Shown: positions 30,521 through 40,033 of the stretch, piece by piece | How the letters are laid out: every line of letters begins with the position of its first letter | How positions within the stretch are numbered: position 1 is the first letter of the stretch | Origin: Eubacteriales bacterium | Lineage (GTDB): Bacteria > Bacillota > Clostridia > Lachnospirales > Lachnospiraceae | Direction of reading: 5' to 3' | Length of the DNA stretch: 64,000 nt | Assembly (NCBI GenBank): GCA_030524745.1 | Contig: JAUNGC010000021.1 | Coordinates: 1-64,000, forward strand | Notes under the pieces: model-generated | Databases searched by the model: none | Told to the model about the DNA's origin: nothing | What the model saw: only the letters and a program-made list of their open reading frames with translations | Position numbers and translations under genes: made by a program

Positions 30521-31816
30521 TCATTCCAGAATTTCCTCTATCACACGGCCGTCCGCATCGCCCAGATCCAGACCCATCAGCGCCGCCAGCGTCACGCCTT
30601 CATCCCAGAGCGCAATCTCCCGCTCCACAACGCCCGGCTTGATACCGCAGCCTTTTGCCGCAAAGAAAGTCTGATATTCTTCGCCCCGGGGCAGATAACC
30701 ATGGGTTCCGCGTGTGGCATGGACCTTTTCGTCCCTGACATCTTTGCTTTCCTGCTCCCAATCATCCAGAAAAACCCATCCGTCCCGGGCTTCCGCCATC
30801 AAAAAGCAGGCGGGGTCCGCGCCCAGCATGGCCGCTTCTTCTCCGGTAAAAATCTGCGCGATCCCATAATCGGCCCGTCCGGCCAGATCATCCATAAGCT
30901 TTCTCACCTTTGCCTGCAGCGCTTTCTCCGCCCGCGCGCCTTCTTTTAAATAAATATAGCAACTGCCGTCGCAGGACTTTGCGATCGCCTGCCAGTCTGT
31001 GATTCTCCCGTCGCGTGTCCCAATCAGCCCCGCCTCTTTCAGCACATAATTCAGATAAGCAATTCTTTTCACATCTTTCTGGTAGTGATCTCCCAAAATG
31101 ACAACGCAAGTTTCCTCCATGTCACCTGTTTCCGACAGCACTGTCATAATCTCGCCTAACCTTGTGTCATGACGCATCAGGGCCACCGTCACCTTCTCAT
31201 GATGCACGCCGTAAATATGGCGGTTTGTATCCACATCCGTCAAATGCAGGAAAAACAGTTCCGGACGATACTTCCGGATCGTATGCAGGGCGCTGGCCTG
31301 AATGAAATCGTCCAGAGCAGGCTGCCGGATTCCGTCCCGCAGATGTCCGAATTTTTTGTTGATCTCCAACTGATATCGGATGGGGCCGTTTGCCGCATTC
31401 GCCAAAATCTGATTCTGCCATTTCCGGGTCACCATGATCTCCGGCACGGCATACCTGATCCTGCTCTTTCCCACCACAGGCCACAAAAGCGCGGCGGTCC
31501 GCATCCCTTTCTTCTTCGCTTCGTCATACAGGGTAGTTCCCCTGATGTATTTGCGCTGATAGATCCAGCCCGGCCGCTCCCGCTTTGGCTGCAGCTTCGT
31601 ATTGTTCACAACGCCGTGATTTTTCGGCATTTTCCCCGTAACAATCGAAGTGTGCGCAGGGTAGGTGAGAGACGGATACACGCTGTTCACATGCGGGCAA
31701 AAAGCCGCCCCCTCAAAAAAATGCTTAAAATTCGGCAGCGTCTTTAAAAAGGCAAGATCGCTGCGCCCCACCGCATCAAACGAAACGACCATCACTCTCT
31801 TTGGTATTTTTCCCAT
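30521..31816 (-). CDS. Alkaline phosphatase superfamily protein (nucleotide pyrophosphatase/phosphodiesterase-like)
   Basis: 431 aa, no signal peptide. The metal-binding start VMVVSFDAVG and the nucleophile region YPSLTYPAHTSIVTG (Thr nucleophile candidate) match ectonucleotide pyrophosphatase-type enzymes. Later metal ligands are seen in TDVDTNRHIYG, ILGDHYQ and ATRGTHGY. It should hydrolyse a phosphodiester or phosphonate-type substrate in the cytoplasm; the substrate is unknown. It starts 22 bases after rarA ends in the same direction. Confidence 0.82.
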   Translation of the reverse strand: MGKIPKRVMVVSFDAVGRSDLAFLKTLPNFKHFFEGAAFCPHVNSVYPSLTYPAHTSIVTGKMPKNHGVVNNTKLQPKRERPGWIYQRKYIRGTTLYDEAKKKGMRTAALLWPVVGKSRIRYAVPEIMVTRKWQNQILANAANGPIRYQLEINKKFGHLRDGIRQPALDDFIQASALHTIRKYRPELFFLHLTDVDTNRHIYGVHHEKVTVALMRHDTRLGEIMTVLSETGDMEETCVVILGDHYQKDVKRIAYLNYVLKEAGLIGTRDGRITDWQAIAKSCDGSCYIYLKEGARAEKALQAKVRKLMDDLAGRADYGIAQIFTGEEAAMLGADPACFLMAEARDGWVFLDDWEQESKDVRDEKVHATRGTHGYLPRGEEYQTFFAAKGCGIKPGVVEREIALWDEGVTLAALMGLDLGDADGRVIEEILE

Positions 31817-31838
31817 ATTCCCTCACACTCCGAAAGCT

Positions 31839-33200
31839 TCACTTCTTTTGCGCATCCGCTTCGTCCCCGCCGTCCTTCTTCGCTTCTTCTTTGATCCGCT
31901 TCATATGCTCTTTAATCTTCTTCTCATATCCGTTTCCGGAAGGCCGGTAAAACTCCTTCCCCGACAACTCATAGGGCAGATACTGCTGCTCCACATAATT
32001 GTTCGGATAATTATGCGCATATTTATAATCCAGTCCGTGTCCCAATTTCGCCGCTCCTTTATAATGCGCATCCTGCAAATGGGGCGGGATCGGCAGATTC
32101 CCCGTCTCCTCCACAGTCTGCATCGCTTCGCTGATCGCATTTACCGCCGCATTGCTCTTGGGCGCGCATGCCACATATGCCGCCGCATGCGCCAGAATGA
32201 TCTGCGCTTCCGGCATACCGATACGCTCCACCGCCAGCGACGCGCTGACCGCCACCTGCAGCGCCGCAGGATCCGCATTTCCCACATCCTCCGACGCACA
32301 GATCATGATTCTTCTTGCAATGAATTTGATATCCTCGCCCGCATACAGCATCCGCGCCAGATAATAAACCGCCGCGTCGGGATCGGAACCGCGCATGCTT
32401 TTGATGAAGGCGGAAATCGTATCGTAATGATTGTCCCCGGTTTTATCGTATTTGATGACCCGCTTCTGAATACACTCCTGCGCCACATCCAGCGTAATAT
32501 GAATCTTTCCGTCCGCGCTGCGGTTCGTGGTCATGATTCCCAGTTCCACCGCATTCAGGGCATGCCTGGCGTCGCCGCCCGCGATATCGGAAAGAAATTC
32601 CATCGCATCCTCTTCCATCACCGCGTCATACGCACCCATGCCCCTTTCTCTGTCATACACCGCCCGCCGGATCAGTTCCTTAATGTCGTCCTGAGACAAA
32701 GGCTTTAATTCAAATATGATGGAACGGGAAATGAGCGCGCCGTTTACCTCAAAGTACGGATTTTCCGTCGTGGCCCCGATCAGAATAATCGTGCCGTCCT
32801 CCACAAAAGGAAGCAGATAATCCTGCTGCCCTTTGTTAAAACGATGGATCTCGTCGATGAACAGGATCGTCTTTTTCCCGAACATCCCCTGATTATCCTT
32901 CGCCTTTTTCACCACCTCTTCCATATCCTTCTTCCCGGCTACGGTGGCATTGATCTGCGTGAACTCCGCGCTGGTGGTATTGGCGATCACCTTTGCCAGC
33001 GTCGTCTTGCCCGTTCCGGGCGGCCCGTAAAAAATGATGGACGAAAGCTTATCCGCTTTGATGGCGCGATAAAGCAGCTTATCCTTCCCGATGATGTGCT
33101 GCTGCCCCACCACCTCGTCCAGCGTCCTGGGCCGCAGGCGCGCCGCCAACGGCGACTCCTTTTCCTTGTTGCTTTCTCTCATATAATCAAATAAATCCAT
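31839..33200 (-). CDS. rarA: Replication-associated recombination protein A (MgsA/RarA AAA+ ATPase)
   Basis: 453 aa, the family's usual length. AAA+ ATPase that acts at stalled replication forks and interacts with SSB. Walker A is YGPPGTGKTT, Walker B is ILFIDEIHRF, sensor 1 is IGATTENP. The C-terminal tetramerisation domain (GSDPDAAVYYLARML ... DAHYKGAAKLGHG) is complete. GAGGAAA precedes the start. Confidence 0.94.
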   Translation of the reverse strand: MDLFDYMRESNKEKESPLAARLRPRTLDEVVGQQHIIGKDKLLYRAIKADKLSSIIFYGPPGTGKTTLAKVIANTTSAEFTQINATVAGKKDMEEVVKKAKDNQGMFGKKTILFIDEIHRFNKGQQDYLLPFVEDGTIILIGATTENPYFEVNGALISRSIIFELKPLSQDDIKELIRRAVYDRERGMGAYDAVMEEDAMEFLSDIAGGDARHALNAVELGIMTTNRSADGKIHITLDVAQECIQKRVIKYDKTGDNHYDTISAFIKSMRGSDPDAAVYYLARMLYAGEDIKFIARRIMICASEDVGNADPAALQVAVSASLAVERIGMPEAQIILAHAAAYVACAPKSNAAVNAISEAMQTVEETGNLPIPPHLQDAHYKGAAKLGHGLDYKYAHNYPNNYVEQQYLPYELSGKEFYRPSGNGYEKKIKEHMKRIKEEAKKDGGDEADAQKK

Positions 33201-33403
33201 TGCGTTTCCTCTCTGACATCCGTGATACCCAATGATTCTTTGTAACAGATCAGCTACGCCGAACTGTTACGATTCTTTCATTCTATCATATTTTTTCGGA
33301 TTTTACAGGGATTGGCAACATTTTTTCATTTCTGCCATGCCCTCTCAAAAAAATGGAGTCTCGTCATTGTGAAATATCTGCCAGGGATACAGCCGCACTC
33401 TTA

Positions 33404-34564
33404 TCACTCTTTAGTCTTCGTTTCCGCAACCTCATTCATAACCAGCATCAAAACAAGTATCACCGCAAGATAGAGCGGGTAAAGCCGGATTCCGAAACCG
33501 GCCGCCAGCATCCCGAAAATCGGCGGCATGAAACAGGTTCCGATATAGGCGCTGGCCATCTGCATTCCCATAACAGCCTGAGAACGCTCTTCCCCAAAAT
33601 GCACCGGCGTCGCATGAAGCAGAGCCGGATAGATCGGCGCGCATCCTATACCGATCAGAATAAGGCCGAGCAACGCTCCCGCCTGAGGCACGAAGGGAAA
33701 AATTACAGCGCAGATTCCCAAAAAAGCAATTCCCTGTCCCAATCGGACCATTCGCTTGTCGCCAAGGCGGTTTGAAATAAATCCTGAAAATGCTCTTCCT
33801 GCCGTAATGCCGATATAAAACAGGCTGGCATATCCGGCCGCCGTCTTTTCATCGATTCCTTTCTGAAGCACCAGATAGCTGGCCGCCCATAAGCCCGTTG
33901 TCTGTTCCAGCGCACAGTAACAGAAAAAGGTAATCATGAGTTCCTTTGCGCCCCGGATCTTTAAAACCTCTGTGAAAGAAAGCGGCCTGCCGTTCGCATT
34001 TTCTTCATTCTGCGAGACTTTTCTGCCCTTCCAAAGCGGAAGGCTCAAAAACAGGATCACCGTCAATCCGATCTGTAAAACAGCAATCGTGCGGTAGCCG
34101 CTCTGCCAGGTGCTGTGATTCAACGCGTATGCCATCGCATACGGGCCTGCCGCCGCGCCGACGCCCCACATACAATGAAGCCAGTTCATATGCCTGCTGG
34201 AATAATGGATCGCCACATAGTTATTAATGGAAGCATCCACACTTCCTGCTCCCAGTCCGTAAGGAATCGCCCAAAGACACAGCATGGGAAAACTATGGCT
34301 GACAGAAAAGCCAAACAGAGCGGCCGCCGTCATGGCGACGCTGATCATTGTAACCTTTCCTGTACCCAGTTTTCTGGTCAGACGATCGCTTTGCAGACTG
34401 GAAATAATGGTGCCGCCGGAGATAATCATGGATATAATTCCGGCATAGGAAAGCGGCACGTCCAGTCCCTGATACATCGATGGCCACGCGGAGCCAAGAA
34501 GCGAATCAGGCAGACCAAGGCTGATAAACGCCAGATAAATAATGAATAACAAAACGCTGAACAT
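33404..34564 (-). CDS. MFS transporter, candidate aromatic acid permease of the tannin locus
   Basis: 386 aa from the ATG at 34564, chosen for GGGAGGA just upstream; codons further up run into the divergent promoter. Twelve hydrophobic segments, with the MFS loop sequence after helix 2 (LQSDRLTRKLGTGKV). Divergent from an AraC regulator that is followed by two tannase-type esterases. By analogy with L. plantarum, where a gallate permease accompanies tannase, it may move gallate or a gallate ester. Sequence alone does not give the substrate. Confidence 0.75.
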   Translation of the reverse strand: MFSVLLFIIYLAFISLGLPDSLLGSAWPSMYQGLDVPLSYAGIISMIISGGTIISSLQSDRLTRKLGTGKVTMISVAMTAAALFGFSVSHSFPMLCLWAIPYGLGAGSVDASINNYVAIHYSSRHMNWLHCMWGVGAAAGPYAMAYALNHSTWQSGYRTIAVLQIGLTVILFLSLPLWKGRKVSQNEENANGRPLSFTEVLKIRGAKELMITFFCYCALEQTTGLWAASYLVLQKGIDEKTAAGYASLFYIGITAGRAFSGFISNRLGDKRMVRLGQGIAFLGICAVIFPFVPQAGALLGLILIGIGCAPIYPALLHATPVHFGEERSQAVMGMQMASAYIGTCFMPPIFGMLAAGFGIRLYPLYLAVILVLMLVMNEVAETKTKE

Positions 34565-34589
34565 TTTCGTTCCTCCCGTCCCGTCATGA

Positions 34590-34618
34590 TTGACGTTAAC
34601 CTTTGTTGATGGTATGAT
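34590..34618 (+). promoter_or_regulatory. Promoter of the AraC gene and palindrome in the divergent region
   Basis: TTGACG (34590-34595), 17 bases, TATGAT (34613-34618). A perfect palindrome TGATTATATAATCA at 34615-34628 overlaps the -10 and may also serve the MFS gene on the other strand. Confidence 0.55.
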
Positions 34619-34692
34619 TATATAATCAGTTTCATTCAAAACGTTAGAACAAATTTCTCATTTACTATGACAAAATTGTCAAAAGGAGTCAT

Positions 34693-35595
34693 ATGGCGCT
34701 TTCCATCTGCGATACCCTTTCTGTCCTTGATAAAACCGGCAAAGAGATCATACAAAGAGGATCTTCTCTTTTTCCGGCAGCATGTTACCTGGATCAAATA
34801 AGTCTCGCTCCCGTTCCCTGGCATTGGCATGATGAACTGGAAATCTTTATCGTCATGAGCGGAAATGCGGAAACTGTAGTAGGGACAGACAAATTTATCC
34901 TCCATGCGGGAGAAGGTATTTTTATCAATTCCGAAATGCTGCACAGCGTAACTGCGCTTCCCGGCGAAGAATGTATTTTAAAATCCATCTGCTGGCACGC
35001 TCACCTGACCGGCGGAAGGGATGACAGCATTTTCTGGCAAAAATATACGAAGCCGCTGATAGACGACAGAACGATTGCCTATATAAAGATCAATGCCGAT
35101 ACCCAACATGGATTAACAGAAAAGTCTCTGTTTCTTGATGCCTGGCAACAGTGCGTAGAGGAACCCGCCGGATATGAAGTGGATGTGCGTTATGCATTAT
35201 CGAAAATACTCATCAGCCTGATGGAACATGAGAATACGAATTACCGGCACCGCGGCGAAAAAGCCATGCGAAATGAAGAGCGTTTAAAGAAAATGCTCAG
35301 CCTCATCCACCTGCATTACGGGGAACCTCTGACAATCAGCCAGATCGCCGATACGGCCTCCATCAGCGTCAGCGAAGCAATCCGCTGTTTTAAATCAACG
35401 CTGGAAACCAGTCCCATTCAATATGTCAAAAAATACAGATTGGAAAAGGCGCTTGCAATGATGGACACAGGTCTTACAATTTCCGAAATCGGAAACAAAT
35501 GCGGATTTGATGATATGAGTTACTTCGGGAAAGAATTCCGGAAAATGTACGGCGCGTCCCCCTCGGAATGGAGGAAAGATCACAGCAAAGTATAA
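34693..35595 (+). CDS. AraC-family transcriptional regulator with cupin sensor
   Basis: 300 aa. The N-terminal cupin-type domain (PWHWHDELEIFIVMSG ... LHAGEGIFINSEMLHSV) binds a ligand. The C-terminal two helix-turn-helix units (LTISQIADTASISVSEAIRCF; ISEIGNKCGFDDMSYFGKEF) bind DNA. Divergent from the MFS gene and upstream of the tannase genes, so it is the likely regulator of all of them. AAGGAG precedes the ATG. Confidence 0.88.
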   Translation: MALSICDTLSVLDKTGKEIIQRGSSLFPAACYLDQISLAPVPWHWHDELEIFIVMSGNAETVVGTDKFILHAGEGIFINSEMLHSVTALPGEECILKSICWHAHLTGGRDDSIFWQKYTKPLIDDRTIAYIKINADTQHGLTEKSLFLDAWQQCVEEPAGYEVDVRYALSKILISLMEHENTNYRHRGEKAMRNEERLKKMLSLIHLHYGEPLTISQIADTASISVSEAIRCFKSTLETSPIQYVKKYRLEKALAMMDTGLTISEIGNKCGFDDMSYFGKEFRKMYGASPSEWRKDHSKV

Positions 35596-35649
35596 TCTCT
35601 GAAACATTTCTGACGTCAAGACTCCTCACAGCCTTGTACAATCAGCCGC

Positions 35650-35693
35650 ATTAATTCCACTCCCGCCTCAATCCTGACGGAATTGGAATTAAT
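35650..35693. promoter_or_regulatory. Dyad upstream of the lipoprotein tannase
   Basis: ATTAATTCC (35650-35658) and GGAATTAAT (35685-35693) form perfect 9-base arms 26 bases apart. No T run follows, so an operator is as likely as a terminator. Confidence 0.4.
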
Positions 35694-35795
35694 TATTCAC
35701 AAAAACTTCATTTCTTATGAATATAATAATAATCGTTCCAAAATCAAAATTTGCGATATTATAAATACAGATTCCCCTCAGGAGGTATTACGATA

Positions 35796-37733
35796 ATGCG
35801 GAAAAAATCTTTGCTATGCATTGCTCTGTCCTGCGCTTTATTCTTATCCGGATGCGGCGGCAGCAAGAGCGGCGGCACTTCGGCGGCAGAAGAAAACGAC
35901 ACTTCTGTCACAACAGAAACGGAAACATCCGGCAAAGCCGCATCTGACACCGCTTTGACAAAAACGGCTGTGAATGCGCTCGCGCAAATAGATATGACCC
36001 GCTGGCAATACGAGGAAGAAACCGATGTGTATTGGCAGACCGGCATTGTCTATTGCGGGAATCCGGCGGATGAAACTTATGAAAATCTCGGCATTTTTGT
36101 GCCCGGCGCATATCTGAGCGGCACCCAAAACGGCGACGGCACTTATACCTGTGAGGTGAATCTTTCCGGGTCAGCGGCAGGCTATACCGCAGAGACTGCG
36201 CCGATCGTCATTCCGGTGGAAACGCCGGGATATATGTCCATGACTCCGCCTGCCGGTTATGTCAGCAGCACTTCCTCCTATACCGACGCGGGCTTTATCT
36301 ATGTATATGCGGGCTGCCGGGGACGGGACGCTGGCGCGCCGGCCGGCGTGACGGACTTAAAGGCCGCCATTCGCTATATTCGTTACAACGCCGATATCAT
36401 TCCTGGCAACACAGACCGCATTTTCTCTTTCGGCATGAGCGGCGGCGGCGCCCAGAGCGCCTTGCTCGGCGCAACAGGAGACAGTGATTTATACACGCCT
36501 TACCTGGATGCAATCGGCGCTGTCAGCGGCGTCAGTGATGCCGTTGCCGGTTCTATGTGCTGGTGCCCGATCACCAATCTGGACTATGCCAGCGAGGCCT
36601 ATGAGTGGAATCTGGGCGTGACCAGAACCGGTTTCAGTGAAGATATACAGGGATTATCCGACGCCATGGCCGAACGGTTTGCCCTGTATCTGAACGAACT
36701 GAATCTAAAGGACGAAAATGGAAATTCTCTGACGCTGACTGTCTCCGAAGATGGCATCTATCAGGCAGGCAGCTACTACGACTATTTGAAAGGCGTCATT
36801 GAAACATCTCTGAATCATTTTCTGGAAGATACCGCCTTCCCCTATACCGTAGCGGAAGGCGGACGCGGCGGTTTTGGCGGGCCGAACGGTATCGGTGGAC
36901 CGGATGGCATCGGTGAGCCGGACAGTTTCGGCGGCCCGGAGGATTTTGGCGCTCCGAATGACCTGGGCGGCAAGTCCCCTTTCCCGGATGAAGAGGCAGA
37001 AGGCGAATTCAAAGATCCCGCCGAAAAAGGAAAAAGAAACGATCGGAAAACAGCAGATTTATCTACAGCGGATGGCAACATAGAATATTATGAAGCCGAT
37101 GGAATTGACAGAAATGAGACGTCCGGCGGCATCACGCTATCCGGCACCTATGAAACCGTACAGGATTATATTGACGCTCTGAATGCAGAAACGACATGGG
37201 TTCTCTATGACGAGGCTGCCAATGCCGCAACGATCACGAGCATCGCAGATTTTGTCAGCGCTTTCAAACCGGCCTCCAAAAATCTGGGCGCTTTCGATGC
37301 GCTGGATGCCTCCCAGGGAGAAAATGTATTATTTGGATACGGAGACGGCGTTGGCGCACATTTTGACGCAACAATGGCAGAACTGTTAGCCGATTCTGAG
37401 TATGCGGCAGAATTTACCGAAGACCTCTCCCGCACCGACGCGCTTGGAAATTCCGTTGAATATCGCGTCGACATGTATAATCCTCTGTATTATCTGAACG
37501 ATTTCTATGAGGGCTGCGGCTCCTCAAACGTCGCTTCCTATTGGAGAATCCGCAGCGGCATCAACCAGAGCGATACCGCACTGACCACGGAAACCAATCT
37601 GGCGCTTGCTCTGGAAAACTATGGTGTAGATGTGGACTTTGAAACGGTATGGGGGCAAGGCCATGTGGAAGCGGAACGCACCGGAGACAGCGCCGCGAAC
37701 TTTATCGAATGGGTCAGACAATGCTGCCGGTAG
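35796..37733 (+). CDS. Secreted lipoprotein tannase/feruloyl-esterase-like hydrolase
   Basis: 645 aa from the ATG at 35796 (AGGAGG 10 bases upstream). Signal peptide with lipobox LFLSGCGG, then a Ser/Gly/Thr-rich linker. The alpha/beta-hydrolase domain follows the subtype B tannase plan: YVYAGCRGRD, nucleophile S215 in GMSGGGAQS, CPITNLDYASEAYEW, then IRSGINQSDTA and a likely catalytic His in GQGHVEAE. A Gly/Pro-rich insert with repeated G-P-(D/N/E) units spans about residues 352-393. It would act outside the cell on galloyl or feruloyl esters and feed the cytoplasmic enzyme encoded next. Confidence 0.75.
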   Translation: MRKKSLLCIALSCALFLSGCGGSKSGGTSAAEENDTSVTTETETSGKAASDTALTKTAVNALAQIDMTRWQYEEETDVYWQTGIVYCGNPADETYENLGIFVPGAYLSGTQNGDGTYTCEVNLSGSAAGYTAETAPIVIPVETPGYMSMTPPAGYVSSTSSYTDAGFIYVYAGCRGRDAGAPAGVTDLKAAIRYIRYNADIIPGNTDRIFSFGMSGGGAQSALLGATGDSDLYTPYLDAIGAVSGVSDAVAGSMCWCPITNLDYASEAYEWNLGVTRTGFSEDIQGLSDAMAERFALYLNELNLKDENGNSLTLTVSEDGIYQAGSYYDYLKGVIETSLNHFLEDTAFPYTVAEGGRGGFGGPNGIGGPDGIGEPDSFGGPEDFGAPNDLGGKSPFPDEEAEGEFKDPAEKGKRNDRKTADLSTADGNIEYYEADGIDRNETSGGITLSGTYETVQDYIDALNAETTWVLYDEAANAATITSIADFVSAFKPASKNLGAFDALDASQGENVLFGYGDGVGAHFDATMAELLADSEYAAEFTEDLSRTDALGNSVEYRVDMYNPLYYLNDFYEGCGSSNVASYWRIRSGINQSDTALTTETNLALALENYGVDVDFETVWGQGHVEAERTGDSAANFIEWVRQCCR

Positions 37734-37774
37734 AAAAAGAAATACCCGCAGCAGATTAAAAAAAGGAGGTTATC

Positions 37775-39172
37775 ATGAATTTTGACAAGAATCGCTTTCA
37801 AACAGAAACCGTAACCCTGAACGGGGAAACTGTCCGTTTCCGCTCCTGGCGGAATCTGTCCTATGTGGACAGACCGGTCAATCCGGAATTTCAGCAAATG
37901 AATATTTTCGCTCCGGAAGACTATTTCGAGGGAAAGAGCATCAACGGTTATCGCCTCGCTACCGCGCCGGTCTTCATGCCGAATACGGTTGGCGGTTATA
38001 TGCCCGGCATGCTCAATCAGCCCGGATGTACGCATTTCGGACCGGCTCGTCCGAACAGCATTTTTTGCGCGCTGCAGCATGGCTATGTGGTGGCTGCTCC
38101 CGCTATCAGGGGACGCACGCAGAAGGACGAAAGCGGAAAATTCACCGGCAAAGCGCCCGCCTGCATTGTCGACTACAAAGCGGCCGTTCGCTATCTCCAT
38201 TATTTTGCCGCAGATCTGCCCGGCGACGAGAATAAAATCATCACAAACGGCACCAGCGCCGGCGGAGCCCTTTCCGCTCTCATGGGAGCCTGCGGCAATC
38301 ATCCTGATTATGAGCCTTATCTGAAGGCGCTCGGGGCGGCCGATGCGGGAGATGAGATTTTTGCAGCTTCCTGCTATTGTCCCATTACCAATCTGGATCA
38401 CGCGGATATGGCCTATGAGTGGCAATTTCTTCACGTCAACGACTACCACCGCCGGCATATGAAGCTGAACGAAGGAGGACGGCCGAGTTTTACGCCGGTC
38501 GATGCGGATATGACGCCTCTGCAGATAAAAACATCCGCCGAAGAAGCCGCTATGTTTCCCGCTTATGTCAACAGCCTGCAGCTTAAAGATCATGCCGGGA
38601 GTCCGCTCGTCCTGGACAGGAACGGGGAAGGTTCCTTTAAAGAGTACGTAAAACAGATCGTGCTCGCTTCCGCACAGCGGGCAATCGACAACGGCCTGGA
38701 CGTTTCCGATAAGAAATGGCTCACTGTCAAAAATAATAAGGCAGTCGCCATGGATTTTGCCGGATATGTAAAAGATATCACCCGCATGAAAACGGCCCCC
38801 GCCTTCGATGATCTGACAATGAACAGCCCGGAAAACAATCTGTTCGGCAGTGAAACGACCGATTGCCGCCATTTTACCGCATACAGCAGCCAAAATTCTC
38901 TGGCGGACGGTTCCCTGGCGGAATCCGGAGTAGTAAAGCTTTTAAATCCCATGTATTATATTGAAGATGAAAAGGCCGTAACCGCAAAGCATTGGCGCAT
39001 CCGGCACGGAGAATGCGACAGGGACACTTCCCTTGCCATTTCTGCTATGCTTACCGTTAAACTGCAAAATAACGGCGCGCGGGTGGACTACCATGCCCCC
39101 TGGGATACGCCCCACTCCGGTGATTATGACCTTGAGGAATTATTTGCCTGGATTGACAGCATTTGCAAATAG
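37775..39172 (+). CDS. tanB: Tannase (tannin acyl hydrolase), subtype B
   Basis: 465 aa, no signal peptide. It releases gallic acid from gallate esters and depsides. Over its whole length it follows my recollection of L. plantarum TanLp1 (469 aa): TAPVFMPNTVGGY, IRGRTQKDESG, ITNGTSAGGALS, CPITNLDHADMAYEWQF, IRHGECDRDTS, PHSGDYDLEELFAWI. The catalytic triad would be S161, D415 and H447, matching S163, D419 and H451 there with consistent offsets. AAAGGAGG lies seven bases upstream, 41 bases after the lipoprotein esterase, so the two form an operon. Confidence 0.9.
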   Translation: MNFDKNRFQTETVTLNGETVRFRSWRNLSYVDRPVNPEFQQMNIFAPEDYFEGKSINGYRLATAPVFMPNTVGGYMPGMLNQPGCTHFGPARPNSIFCALQHGYVVAAPAIRGRTQKDESGKFTGKAPACIVDYKAAVRYLHYFAADLPGDENKIITNGTSAGGALSALMGACGNHPDYEPYLKALGAADAGDEIFAASCYCPITNLDHADMAYEWQFLHVNDYHRRHMKLNEGGRPSFTPVDADMTPLQIKTSAEEAAMFPAYVNSLQLKDHAGSPLVLDRNGEGSFKEYVKQIVLASAQRAIDNGLDVSDKKWLTVKNNKAVAMDFAGYVKDITRMKTAPAFDDLTMNSPENNLFGSETTDCRHFTAYSSQNSLADGSLAESGVVKLLNPMYYIEDEKAVTAKHWRIRHGECDRDTSLAISAMLTVKLQNNGARVDYHAPWDTPHSGDYDLEELFAWIDSICK

Positions 39173-39190
39173 ACCGGCGTTTTCTTCCCA

Positions 39191-39970
39191 TTAGTCAAAC
39201 AAAATTTCATCCACCGTGACAAAGGTATAGCCTTCCTCCTGCAGTTCATCCACAATCCGAAGCGCCGCCGTCACGGTGGACGCATATTCGTCATGCATCA
39301 GAATGATGGAATTTTCCTTGATCTTCGGTATCACTTTATTGACCACACAGGAGACGTCATCAGAACACCAATCCAGCGGATCAATCGTCCACAAAACCGG
39401 AAACATGTTCAGTTCTTCTTCGAACTTTTTGTCCCAACTGCCATAAGGAGGCCGCACAAAAACGACCTCCTCTCCCGTAATTTCCTTTATAATTTCATTT
39501 GTCTGAACCAGTTCCGCCTTAAACTTCTCCCGGTTTCTATTATTTAATTGCAGATGGCTATAGGTATGATTGCCGATCAAATGCCCTTCCTCATACATTC
39601 GAAGCACCAGATCCGGATAGTTCTCGGCATTTTTTCCGGTGATGAAGAAAGTCGCCTTCACCTTTCTTTCCGCAAGACCGTTTAAAAGCTGCAGCGTATA
39701 TACAGGATGAGGGCCGTCGTCAAAGGTCAGCGCCACCTTTCCCTTGTCTTCTTTTTCCTCACCTTCCTTCACCGGCTTCTCCGCGCTTTCTTTCTCCTGT
39801 TTTGGCGCGGTTGCTTCTGATAATACGGCCGCAGCCCGGAACTGCTCCTCAAAAAGTTTTTTCCCAAAAACTGCGGACAGGCGAAGCCGCCCTGCGCCCC
39901 ACGCAAAGAGCAGCACCAATAACAGAAGAATGATAATCAGAAGCAGGATATACCTGTCTTTTTTCCACAT
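39191..39970 (-). CDS. Polysaccharide deacetylase (NodB/CE4 family)
   Basis: 259 aa from the ATG at 39970, preceded by GGGAG; an earlier ATG has no ribosome site. One N-terminal membrane anchor (ILLLIIILLLLVLLF), a charged linker, then the NodB domain: VALTFDDGPHP (catalytic base and metal Asp), GNHTYSHLQL (metal His pair), FVRPPYGSWDKK, and LWTIDPLDW. It should remove acetyl groups from peptidoglycan or another surface glycan. It is convergent with the tannase operon and 63 bases from arsR. Confidence 0.9.
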   Translation of the reverse strand: MWKKDRYILLLIIILLLLVLLFAWGAGRLRLSAVFGKKLFEEQFRAAAVLSEATAPKQEKESAEKPVKEGEEKEDKGKVALTFDDGPHPVYTLQLLNGLAERKVKATFFITGKNAENYPDLVLRMYEEGHLIGNHTYSHLQLNNRNREKFKAELVQTNEIIKEITGEEVVFVRPPYGSWDKKFEEELNMFPVLWTIDPLDWCSDDVSCVVNKVIPKIKENSIILMHDEYASTVTAALRIVDELQEEGYTFVTVDEILFD

Positions 39971-40033
39971 GCTACTGCTCCCGGAATATCTTTTTCCTAT
40001 CATATGCGCGATGCGCCGGAAAGTTTCTTCGCT

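Noticed and set aside
31665-32708. Plus-strand open frame opposite rarA
   Set aside because: rarA is unmistakable; the antisense product is basic and without domains.
37619-38893. Long open frame on the minus strand opposite the tannase gene
   Set aside because: The plus-strand frame is a clear tannase with its own ribosome site; the antisense frame has no recognisable domain and comes from codon composition.
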